DNA of 64,000 bases. Source: Echinococcus granulosus. Its lineage: Eukaryota; Platyhelminthes; Cestoda; Cyclophyllidea; Taeniidae. Shown here one piece after another: positions 11,401 through 23,041 of the stretch. The notes beneath the pieces were generated by a model that ran no database searches, was not told the origin of the DNA, and was given only the letters and a program-made list of their open reading frames with translations. The stretch lies in assembly GCF_000524195.1 (NCBI RefSeq), contig NW_020170409.1:671004-735003 (forward strand), written 5' to 3'. The position numbers were made by a program, and so were the translations under genes. Each line of letters opens with the position of its first letter. Position 1 is the stretch's first letter.

Positions 11401-14400
11401 ATGGTAGTTAAAAACACCAACAGACCCGGAAACAGCGCCATTACAAGACCGAACAACAGGGTGGGTGGGGTGGCTTCGGCGTTTTTAATGTATCCGGTGA
11501 AAAAACTGCATGGCGCACCCTAAACAATGTTTCGAGGTGGCTGAAGTGGCCGTGATTAAAAAGGTCCGCCCAATAATAGTGCATGTAACAGGGCCTTTGA
11601 AATCAAGGCATTCCTGTTTAATTTTTAAGCTAGATTTTATGTACCATCCCACCAAGGCGATATGTCTGGCTTAAACCGAGCAACACAATTCAGAATTCAC
11701 CTACAGATAACGGAGGAGCTCAGAAATTAGGAAAGATATGCCTGATTCTCAGCGAAACGTTTCTCATCTTACCTTAGGTACGTAGTAGCAATTATGTGAG
11801 TGCGGAGTACAGCGAGTATATTAAGGCGGGTGAAATATGGAATTCCCGAGACAAACGGGTGATTGGCCCATGTTCCACCAGGATCAAAGTCGATTTTTTT
11901 AAAAAAATATTCTCTCACCTTTTCTTGCGGCTTACTGTGGTAGGTGCCTACTAGTTCTAACCAACCGGATGGAGGACTGTATGCGTTTAACAATTTTTTC
12001 TGTCCATTAATATCACAATCTAATGCAGCTATTTTACTGAAAATTTCTACTTAAACTTGAAAATTAGAGTATAAATGCCGTTCGTCTCTACGTCACAGAG
12101 GTAGAGAATGCCTTAAAGCTCTCTCGCAAATCCCTTCAAATATCTAGCATCTTAATTTGACGGGTACACAGAGTCCTATTTACTTCAGAACTGCGTAATT
12201 CACTTCAAACTTGTCATTCATTTTCTCACGTATTTTGAGATATCCGCATTACTTTTCGTCATGACTACATTCAGATCGTTGGTATTACTTGGCTTAAACT
12301 CGACTCTTTATCTGCGCCAAAAACACCTGTCCGAATGGGATACAACAAGGAACTGAAGTGTGCTGTGCCTACTAGTCACGTCATAGAGGGACACTTCTCC
12401 ATCCGGAAGGGACCAATGTTTCACAACCCGACCTATTTAGCTTTGGTCCTCTCATTTACTTTCTGCAAAGTGAATAGCAATAACAGGAACCTTTGTTGCT
12501 TTCGCGACATTGTGTGATGGGACTCTTTGTATCTTGGATGGTAAAGTGAAATGGAGACGTGTCATGTATCTCAGATAGCCAAGTATCAAGTTGTCCAATT
12601 AATAAAGTAATCAAAGTCAAACACATGAAACCTCCTCAGGGGCATGCCAATCAGCTCTTTTTATGATTGGACACCAGACTCGAGTTCTTGTGGGAATTGC
12701 GTAGGTTTTAGCACCTTAAAGTGGAGACAGCGTGCATTCCCATATGAACTCCACCTATTCCCCACCTACTATCTAGTAACAACTGTGGTTAGCATTGCAT
12801 AAAGTTTGTAAGCAAACTTCTTCCTGTAAAGTCGCAAGCATTTTTAGTCATTTCATGTCAAGTGTAGCGCTCTTCTGATGCACATTTTACTCCACTTAAA
12901 GAGATTGTTTTGGCAAAGGAAGAGGGAATTTGAAGTTATAGTAGAGCGTAATACAGCGTCGAGTGACACCAAGATAGTAGATCATGCATCTCAAGGTATT
13001 CGTATTTGACCTGTCGGCTTTGAAATACCCAATGTTCTCACTTCAATAAACTATGACACAGCCAGTTCTTTCGCTTCAACTCCAGAGACCTGTTTGAAGC
13101 AAATACCTGCTTAAGTAAAATTACTAAGCCGTAAATTTCATTGCTTTTGACCTACTGCTAATTCTGCCTGTCAGTCAGACTACATTACACTAACTTATCT
13201 GACAAGCAGAATGTGTTAACACTTTCACTATTGACATGGGAAATGGTGATTATTTAATTCTCCTTGATTTTCTTAAACAGTGTAGCTGGAAGACCCTTTG
13301 ATGCGCCGATGAGATATTACAGGACATTGACGAATTTGGGCGCTCTCCAACTTTTTGCAGGTTCTCCTCTCAAACCCATCAAATGTCAGTTTTTAGCCAT
13401 TGATTAGGGTCCCTTGATTATTGCTTTGACGTGTACAAAGCTTTTAACCTTTTAGACTCCCCAGTTTCTGGTGAACTACCGTCCAAATTACCCAATTGCG
13501 TCGTTTCTCTAAGATATCCAATAGGATGAAGGTTAACCCCATGTTACTTGAGCTGAAAAACTCTTCAGTACTCATGAAAAGTCGAATTATTTTGTAGTAG
13601 TTGCATAGACCTGTTAGGAAAGCACTGGAGCATTTAATAGAGAAAGCCGCTCAGTCATCAGCCTGAGCAGCGCCTTTGGAAATCTTCTTCAAAGTGATGA
13701 CTAGACGCCTAAGATTTGCTATGGCTGTTGCATTACTTCCAAAAAGTTCTTAATAAAAAGTATTAATGTCACATTTGTGCTAGAAGCTACCCTAGACCAA
13801 TGCCAAGGTTCGCAAATCATTTCTGAGCTTGACTTGAAAGATGCCCAGCTGCAGATTTTCACTTGTTGGTGCTTTGAGAGATTTAATTATGCCAAACATC
13901 ATATCTGAAACCTTTGGCTACAATGGTTTTTGGTCTGAATGTTTTGCCTGCTACCTTCTGGGACGTGGTGAATTCCGCCACTCAACAAGTTGCAGTGGGT
14001 GCTTGGCATTCGTATTTATCAACTTCCAAACTTTGATGGATGAGGGGGTAAAGAGAAACATTGGTTCAGCGTGTTCAAAGAACATTTTTCCCCTTCCGTC
14101 ACGAGATTCCTATTTATTGACCTCTTCTCGGCCAAAATAAACAGTCAAACAAACATGTACAAACAGCGTGACTCATCAGTTTATGGTATTTTTGAACTTT
14201 TTTAAAACATTTTTGCTTTTAAGCCCCAGTTTCATTGAGCCATGTGATAACACTGTAATGCTTACATTTACTCAAGGTGGAGCACTTCTTTTGATCATTT
14301 TAGCTTATTATAATTAGATTTACTTCACAAATTAACCTCAAGCCTTAGATCTCAATTATTGCGAAGGCTAAGATGCCGACTGATACCGGGGGTTTGGGGA

Positions 14401-16640
14401 GGGGCAAAAGCGGCATCAAAATGGCTTATATTGATGGAATTTCTGAATACTGCATTTTAGATGAGCTAGTTCGCTAAATCTTAGACTGTGCTTTGTTTTA
14501 GATGGTGGGACTATCAGCAAATTTAACCAAAGGTTTTATTTATACCATCGAACCGTTTATGGCCCAATGTATTACCCACGAGAGAGTCAAGTGGAGACAA
14601 TCAGGGACAAAAAACCAAAGAAATCATGCTTTGTTTATGCGTCTGGGCGTAATGAGACGCTGCAGCGGATTTGCTATGGGTGGTACCGTTGCGGCAGTTC
14701 GGTAACACCCGGCGGTACTTCGTCAGTAGGCCCTGCCCCGCAAATGAAACAGCGGAGCCCCGCCCTTTCTGTTCGGTTAGGCGACCGAGCTGAGATGCGA
14801 AAGGGCATATGTCCTTGGTCTCAAGCAAAACGCCACGCCTGAGATGCCACTGACGGCAGATGAAATTCTACCTGCTACTACTTTGGGGACATCTATTATG
14901 CTTTCACCCATTGCTGAAATTTCTTTAAATTTTAGTCCAGGGTGACTACTTTACCATTTTTTTCTTAATAGAGTTTACCTAAACGACTGTACTAAGCTTT
15001 CAAAAGGCGAGTAATAGGCATCCCACCCAAAGTGACGCTGATGAATGTCGCAAATTGACGCCTCCTACTTGATTTATTGCACCATGTTGAATGTTGGCGT
15101 TTACCACACCAAAAATATGCGACCATTTCGACGAAAAGTCAGCTCATTGCTGAAGTTTAACTTACTTGTATTCTTTAAATAGTTTAGACTACTTCAAAGG
15201 AAAAGGTTACTTTACTGGCGAAGTTTAATGCATTGGTGCCCTTCAACCAACTTCCACCATAACTCCACAAATTCGTCACATTTATATGCTGGTCTAGTCC
15301 TGAGATATTACTGTTATTGTATTTCAGGAAGCCTTGGCTTCTTGTACCATCTCTCCCGGTAGCAGTATGTTTTCTGGGGAACTGATTTAAGTCTAAATTT
15401 CATCAACTATTCCGTCATTGCACAGGCGCATTCACATGCGGAGAAGAGGATGTAAATCAAAATAGCGACTGAATGCTGAGAAAATGTTACTTCCATTCAA
15501 CCACATCTTACAAAGGAATAATACTACAAATTGGAAATGATGAAGAGAAGGTAAACCACTTTCGTATAAAAAGGTTGGCCGGACAACGTCTTTTCTGTAC
15601 AATCATCCACTCGTTGTGAATTCATCGTGAGCGCGGAATCAAACACGTTCCAATGACCAAAAACAATTCACAACGTTGGATGGGTTCCACTTACTGTTGT
15701 CATCATTTCAAATTTGGCATAGAGATCAGCCGCAGTGGGGCATACACGCTTGGTAAATTAAGGCTCCAACAGGTGAAACCTAAATGAGAGATATCCGTAA
15801 CTTGGAGCGTAAAGTCCCAATCCATCTACTCTTGAGTTAATGCAAAAAGGTCCCGAATCATGTAAAGTTCACCAGCGTCATCGTCAACTCTTGTAGCCTC
15901 GATGACTATTTCCGTGACATACTTGGAGTGCAAAAAGGCATTGAATTTCCACCACCGACAAAATCGAAACTATTAAAGGGGTTATTAATACTACCTTTTG
16001 GATGATATACATAATGCTCCTGTTTTGTCAAATCACCTAGACTACAGTCAGGAATCGACCATTTTGCTCGGGAGTAAGATGTCATACTTAAATTGACTTA
16101 AGTAAACCTCGCGTTCACACTCCTTTGACAAAGGGCAGTGATGCACTCTGAATGGAACGCGAACTCATAGGAGTCTGCCATACCGATTTCAGCACTCTGC
16201 GAGACCTTTGATTCTTACTGCCTTCTCAGCTGAAAGCATTTCGTTTACTAGCAACCTGGCCCCAGGACGACTGACTTGAAAGCGATTTTGGCTAAACATC
16301 CTACAGTCATGCGCATGGGGATAGGTGCGATTGCTCACAATGATCTGGGTCAGCGAAGTAAGCAAAATGGAAAATAGGACAAGTTTAAACAGAACTGTTC
16401 ACTAATCAGAATGTCTACTTCATGCGGACTACAATAACACAGCATAGGGTTCTGCTGGATCTTTAATTACCTTCATTTGTAATGGATACAAGGGCGGAGT
16501 TTTATAAGGTAAATAGTATGAGTCTCTGTGTACTTCTTTTGGCAAAAAGGAAACATTTTGCAAGAAAGATAAATTGGATGCATGACCAACGAGTTCTTGT
16601 TTTCAGTGATGGCATTAAACCTTGAAGGACCAATGAAGCA
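8481..16640. other. Long spacer with no recognised gene
   Basis: About 8 kb of AT-rich sequence holds only short, unrelated ORFs on both strands. A GC-rich island at about 14640-14850 stands out in base composition, but none of its frames gives a recognisable protein, and it may be a repeat remnant. The only exon-like segment I support is listed separately at 11292-11519. No tRNA, rRNA or long tandem array was seen. Confidence 0.5.
11292..11519 (-). other. Isolated exon-like ORF with a membrane segment
   Basis: The minus strand stays open from a plausible splice acceptor (TTTAG just before position 11519) to a TAA at 11292-11294, about 75 codons. The translation contains a glycine/leucine-rich hydrophobic run (LLFGLVMALFPGLLVFLTTI) flanked by polar residues. 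The segment is richer in GC than its surroundings, as known exons in this window are. No partner exons were identified and the family is not recognised. It could be a real exon of an unseen gene, a pseudo-exon, or a repeat fragment. Confidence 0.25.
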
Positions 16641-16644
16641 GATC

Positions 16645-16650
16645 TTTATT
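16645..16650 (-). promoter_or_regulatory. Candidate polyadenylation signal of the GDH gene
   Basis: The minus strand reads AATAAA here, about 325 nt past the GDH stop codon. It is the first canonical hexamer I noticed downstream of the gene. Confidence 0.35.
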
Positions 16651-16973
16651 TGAATTTGCATAATGATGTCTTGCCAAATGTTTATAATTCAAGTATATTT
16701 GAAAGCGCAGTTTATCAAGATCAGGTGGTAAACCAGGAATGTCATAGACATAAAACCAGGACAAGTTTGAACACTTTCTTGTCGAAGACATATTTCTTCT
16801 GGAAGGTAATTAGTACTTGAATGGTCTAACCGAATGCCGCTGAAGCCCAGGAAAACTCGAGAACACAAGAGAATTATAGTGAAAATCAAACGGGCTTTAG
16901 TTATCAAAGAGGACTAATTTTTTACAATTCCGCACACACATGGCATAAACTACAGTGGGTGTCAGTTATTCTA

Positions 16974-18705
16974 CTAGAAGATGTTGCCGGAAAGGTGGAG
17001 CGCGTAAAATATCTTCTCCACAGCCAAAATATAGGCAGCAGTACGGAAGTCCAGACCCAGGTTATAGCGCTCAGCAACTTCCATGATCTGATTGGCCGCA
17101 CGTTCCATGGTATACTCAAGACCCGAGTTGACAATATCCAATTCCGAGGCATTTTTCATGCGATCAGACAGTTCCTTAGACAGCTTCACCGGCTTTCCAA
17201 GGTCCAATTCAATGTTACCTAAGAGAGAATAAAAAATGTTACACAATAACCCAGTCTGTGGATCTACACAGGCAGATACACAGAGGTGATACTTACGTAG
17301 AAGACACATAGCGTTCTCTTTCTCGTACTTAAAATTAAGACGTCCAAAGCTGACGTGATTTAAATTCTTCAGCCACTCAAAGTACGACACAGTAACACCA
17401 CCACTGTTCAAGTAAAGATCAGGAATGACCATAATATTGCGTTTAAGGAGTTGCTTGTGGGCGTAGAAGGTAGTGGGACCATTAGCCCCCTCAGCAATGA
17501 CCTTTGCTTTGATTTTGTCCACATTCTCAGCGGTGATTTGCTTCTGCAGAGCAGCGCAAATGAGGACGTCGCACTCGTGGTACATTAGCTCCTTCCGATC
17601 AACCTCCTTGGCACCAGGAAATCCTTTTACGCCACCATGAGCCTTGGGAAAAGAAGGAAAATCCAGTCAGTTTTGGGAAGTAATCACAAAACAAGTTAAA
17701 AAATCTCGAAAAATAAATTCAGGAGATCGTACATTTCTGTATTCAATGAGCTCCTTGAAGTCCAATCCGGTAGCATCGTAGAGAGCAGTATCAATTTCAA
17801 TCAGGCCAATAATTTTAGCACCACCTTCCTGAAGGAATCGGAAGGCGTAGGACCCAACATTACCAAAGCCCTGAATTATTATCGTTTTGCCAGCAATACC
17901 TGGCTTGTCAAGACCACAAGCCTTGCAGTTCTTCTCCGAGTTCAGGAAGTTACTCACGCCAAAGAAAAGGCCCTACATTTGGACAGACAGGTGAAGGTAT
18001 TTTCCACTTTCTACCGAAGTAAGGAGGAATAAATAAAATAGTACTCACAAGACCAGTCGCGGCACTACGACCTTCTACACCTCCATACTGAACAGGCTTT
18101 CCAGTGACACAACTCAGGGCATTGATGTCCCCAAGTCCAACGGTATTAGCATAGGTGTCGGCGATCCACGCCATCTCCTTCTCGCCTGTGCCGACATCAG
18201 GAGCGGGAACATCAGTGGTGGGACCAATGAAGTTCTTCTTTGCCAACTCAAGTGCAAATCGACGGCAGATTCTTTCTAATTCGCCCAACGAATACCTCGT
18301 GGGGTCGACCTTGACACCAGCCTTAGCGCCACCATATGGCACATCAACGACACTGCACTTATAGGTCATCAGACTAGCCAGAGCCTTGACTTCGTTCATA
18401 TTGACGTCCGAAGCAAAGCGAATGCCCCCCTTGCATGGTTTAACGTGATGAGAGTGTTGTGCACGCCATCCTTGAATCATCTCAAATTCACCGTTGTCCA
18501 GTTTAATGGGGAAATTGAACTCCAAAACATCATCACATTGTTCCATAGACATCATAATGCCCCTGATGTGGTGTTCTTTCTCGGTTAGTGAGCCTTTGAA
18601 AGGCAACTCAGCCAGTAGTTTTTTTTGGACGTGAGGAACGCCCTCTTTGGCGAACATTTGAACCATTTCATGGAACGAAGGCTCAATAGTCTCATTAGGT
18701 GCCAT
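16974..18705 (-). CDS. GLUD1: Glutamate dehydrogenase (NAD(P)-dependent, animal hexameric type)
   Basis: GDH interconverts glutamate with 2-oxoglutarate and ammonia. Exons: 18049-18705, 17733-17972, 17297-17642 and 16974-17218, with introns of 76, 90 and 78 nt, giving 495 residues. Family motifs: HVKPCKGGIRF (substrate lysine), VVDVPYGGAKAGVKVD (catalytic lysine), TTDVPAPDVGTGEKEM, the dinucleotide-binding GxGxxG loop in IIIQGFGNVGSYAF, AEGANGPTT, and YLNSGGVTVSYFEWLKN. Between FKYE and the YTMER helix this protein has about 9 fewer residues than the human antenna region as I recall it, so a short antenna is kept. The start chosen is ATG at 18705 (MAPNETIEP). The frame stays open upstream but has no ATG in it, and no typical mitochondrial presequence is visible. 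A targeting peptide on an undetected upstream exon is possible. Mature human enzyme is about 500 residues. Confidence 0.95.
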
Positions 18706-19699
18706 TTCTAGAGGGTTGATGGTGGATTTCGAGTTGTAAATATGACTGGAAAACCCCACATCCTAACTGCAATTTATACTCCAGAACCCCCAAATTCGAA
18801 AGTTTTCAAGGTCGGTAGCCAGGTCTTCAGATTAACTAAACACGCGGAGTTTGTGGAATATTGTTTAATTCTACATTTACTACTCAATTTTCCAAAACCA
18901 TACGCAGAGGTCGTAGCTTAACGCGTTTTAATAAATTTAGTATTAGATATGAATGGCTCTTAAACCATTCTCACTTAGGATCCCATTCTGGCGAATAAGG
19001 CGGAATTTAATTTTGTTGCTAGTTACAAGACTCCAGGCCTCATCTAAAGCTGCAACGAGGCAAAGTACCAACTAATACGTGCATTACCTACGCACAGAAA
19101 AATGCAACCCTCCTGTATTTACATCTACACAAGACAGTTTCGCCTTATTTATGCGTTTCTATTTAAAACTAAAACTTTTTTTTCATTTTATGAGTTTTTT
19201 ACCATTTTATTAAACAACCGCATTCCTTATTGCCAAATTAGGCACGTTTAGCTACTCATTTGCACTCAAGTGCAGCATCCCGAGACTTCCCTGAATACGA
19301 AATAAGACATAATACTCAGGCAGAATATATATACCCAGCACAGAGAAGGTATTCGAGCGACTGGCATGGCCCAAAGGCCAGCCCACTCGGCGTGGTGCAA
19401 AGATCAAGTCAAAAGTGGTTCTTCACCAATACCGAGGGATAAATCACCATTGTGCTACACAAGGTCAGTTTGGCCATGTACATGCATATTTCGAGCAACG
19501 TTCACTATTGACCTAAGATTGTTAAAATCTACCTAAAGTGACTTGATGTCTTCAGAATGGATGGATTCTCAATTGCTTTGGACGTGTGTTTACAAAGGCC
19601 ACTATGCTGTGCTAATTAACTGTATATAAAGGCAAATCGAACAAATATAGCCCTCCTGCCTAGTGATGTGGCAAAGTAATTACCCTTGGGACAGTAAGA

Positions 19700-20030
19700 G
19701 ATCCAACTTCCGGGGTAGATTTAGACGAGCTTGAAGATGGGTTGGCGAAGGAAAGGAATAGAAAACGATTGGGTGATGAAATTGGATGGATGATGTCAAG
19801 AAAAACGCAGAGGGATGAAAGAATAGGGTAAAAGGAAAGTAGGATAAGAAATGGAGAAAACTAAATGCATGGAATGGGCTATGCAGGGAACTGGGTGAGA
19901 GGAAATGAGAGGTGGAGAAAAACAAGACATCCACGACATGAAAGATGAAGGGACCATCGATGACGCAATCAACTCTTGCCTTTATGGTCGTGTATGAAAC
20001 ACCGCGAGGGACAAGGCGTAGCAACAACAC
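19700..20030 (-). repeat. Pyrimidine-rich dispersed repeat, copy 1
   Basis: Read on the minus strand, this stretch is dominated by CT-rich runs and matches the plus strand at about 55730-56035. The clearest block is TTTTTCxTGxCATCATxxAxCCAxATTC followed by TCACCCxATxG. By eye the two copies are well diverged. The long ORF across it only reflects the lack of stops in CT-rich DNA. Confidence 0.5.
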
Positions 20031-20764
20031 GTCGAAGTCACACCGATTAAAGAGTCAACCAACCGAATCATTCAGTAGACTTGAGTCACACACTATTTTG
20101 GTACATGTATGACTCTTTTGAAGACGAATTATGCTCCTTTAGACCTATTTATTGTGCAAATAACATAGAACCATAGATAAACTACAGTTATTACAAGTGT
20201 TATCCGCTACCAAAAGGGTAGCTCTTGACTTTTTTTGACAAATGCTAACGTACGGGCTATTTTTGACATTTTACGCACGCACATAACCATACCTGGCTAT
20301 TCAAATCTGTTTGAAGTGGTACATACCGTTGGTATTATATCTTGAATGCCATACACTACAAGGAAATACCTTTGATATAAAATACTTGCGAAAAATTGAC
20401 ATTTTAATCAAATGAAAGGAAAATTACGCGTGCAGCTGAATAAATCTGAGGATAAAGCGTCCTCAGGCGTTGTATCCGGACTCATTTAAGCCGTGTTTGT
20501 TAAAATGCTTATTAATATGTCGGCCCTCGTTCATTTGTAACGTCTTTTAGGACGACCGCACGGTCATAGGCGTGAATAAAAGTCATGCGAACAAGGGGAA
20601 TCAAGCATTAGCCATGGACGCGTCACGAAAATGTTGTAAGATCATGTAGCCGAATCAAAACGTTATGAGTACTACCTGCTGGAAATTTAAGACCAAAGTG
20701 AGGTTTATTAAAAGCCATTTAAACAGTTGCAATGCGCTGGATGTTTGAATTCCAATTTTAGTAG

Positions 20765-20870
20765 ATGCCACCTTGAGTCTTTGCCATTGTACCCCCACCG
20801 GGTATGCTGGTCTCCGGCCCATGCCGGTAGTCTCAAGCCCTTCTGTACCCCGAATACATGTATTCTGCCC
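20765..20870 (+). repeat. Short dispersed repeat, copy 1
   Basis: The segment with GTACCCCCACCGGGT, then GGCCCATGCCGGTAGTC and AAGCCCTTCTGTA resembles 39025-39105 (GTACCTCCACTCGGTTAC, GGCCATGCCAGTAG, CAGCACTTCTGTGTA). Identity is perhaps 70 percent with gaps. It may be a SINE-like or other transposon fragment; no tRNA-type promoter boxes were recognised. Confidence 0.35.
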
Positions 20871-23041
20871 GAGTGTTAGGGCGCTAATTAGTAAGAACTA
20901 GTGCCTAAGATGCTGGTAAGAAGACAGAAACTAGGTGTCCTCTCAGTATTTACATTAGTTCTGCAAAAGTAAGGGACTGAAAATACTGTAAGTGGAAGTA
21001 TTTTATCGGTGTGGAGGCCAGTTCAGACCATATTTATGGGTTGAATAGGTCATAAGGGTTTTTTATTTTCTTTTTCATTGAATGGTATATTTTGACCATG
21101 TTGATCGCACTCGTTAAAAAGTTAAAAACTTGAAGAGTGACTTTGAAAGAGGAAAGGCGATAAGCACACGTGAAGCTGAATCCCATGTCTCCTCATATTT
21201 AAATGAAATGAAAAATTGCTGAAGCAATTATACAGCAGATAACAAATAAATAACTGACTCGTTAAACTGCTAAATTTTTGGATAGTAGCGTTATTGTATT
21301 ATAAATCATAGACATTCAGGAAAAAATTACAATTTTTTTGCGAGGGAATCAAAATATTTATTCCTAAAAGAAGTCACTGCAATCTCAGCACGATTTAATA
21401 AAAAATACGATATTAGACCGTCTAAAAGGGCAGCGATGGTTGCCCCAATTACGTAAGGGAAAGCAAACCAATTAAAGGACGATTTAATGCAAGAAAAGTC
21501 ATGTTTGGAACCGCAAACTAGTAACAAATAAGGGAGTAGCTTAAAAAGCAAAGTAATGACACCCCTAAGAAAAGAGAGCTTTTTTGCTAACTACGCGTAG
21601 CATTCAGTCAACACAAATGGTAATTTCGCACCTTGGCGTAGGATTTAGGCCATGTAAGCGGCTTTCCATCCCTTGTGCACGTCGGTATTACATTTTCCAA
21701 AGTAATTTGGCTTGTTATGAGTCCATAGAAGATTCGAAACGCTACGTAGGAGTGTTAATTACCATGAAATGGTCGCTGTAGTACGGAAATCCATGTTATT
21801 CCTGGTAATTGGCCTGGCACTGCAAAGAACATTGTGAAGGCGCAGTGATTCTTAGCTATATTATTGGCTACGCGAAGTCTTTAGGCTAAGCAAGATGTTG
21901 GCATGGTTCTTTAATCATGCCTACAAGCCTAATAGCCCTCTAAAACTAGATTGATAAAACCTTTGTTAAGCCGGCATGACACTATACGACTTCACACAGT
22001 TTGGGGTCATGCTTAGTTGCAAAAAATGGAACAATTGATTTTCTAACATAGGACGATGATTGAAGGGCACACGTATATAGCGGTGGTCAAAGTGGTAGTT
22101 TTCGGATTTGCAAGTCTACAGATTAGTTCACGCAAAATATATGCCATGGTTTCTGGAAATCATTCGTAGTCTAAACTCGAAAAAAATCAACGAGAAGCCA
22201 GAACACGTTTTGAGATAACATCCAGCGTCCCTGGTATGAATGCTGGCATCGTTTCATTTTTTAAAACAATTTTTCTTCTGATGACTTTGACTGAAGTCAA
22301 ATCATGTGCTGGGACATAATGTCATGTTTTATGATTTGCTTTAGCGAAGTTGCCTGTTCTATTTTGCAACACTGTCGCGGTTTGTTTGAGTAGAGTAGTT
22401 GTTGAGCTTGGTCGGACTCGGTTTTTCTCGGCGTAGTTGAAGAATTATCCAGGAACATATTACAAATTTCGCGAATGAACTATTTCTAGATTCAATACAT
22501 CCATCCAATGGAGAAATCGAAGCCCGTGAGTTTTGTCGATACTAACTACTTTATGTATTTGTAAGTTGAGTATTGTATAAAGGCTCTTCAATCTTTCTTA
22601 ATATGTCTTTAAGTATGCACGTAATGCGTGGAACACTTTATCTCAAATGATTAATGAAACAGAGTTTCTCTACTGAGTTTAAAGCAGGCGCATATATTTG
22701 TACAAAGTTCTATACCGCTACTTCATATCTCTACCCTCAAAGTTGATCAGAGTTTTTGACTGGTTTTACACACGTACCCATTTCTGCGCTTCAATGGGCA
22801 GTGTGGATGATCTCACCTTCTCTAAAAGCCGTCTACTTTTGCATGGGTCTAACAGCGGCGTAAATGCCCAACCTCACTTCGTACAACCATCGGTTTATCA
22901 GATCTTTCACTGACTCCCTACATGAATAAATATTCACGGGTATAGATGCCTTTCTGATTTGTTATACTACGTCGGTACGTTAATAGAGTAGCGTCGTGAC
23001 TAGTGGGATTCTACGTCCTCTTGCAGTTGGATTTGTCACGG

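Larger units (their letters stand above)
18760..22990. other. Spacer with repeat copies, no gene recognised
   Basis: This is mostly AT-rich non-coding sequence between GDH and STUB1. It holds one copy of a pyrimidine-rich dispersed repeat (about 19700-20030) and one of a shorter GC-rich repeat (about 20765-20870), listed separately. ORFs here are short and unsupported. Confidence 0.5.
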
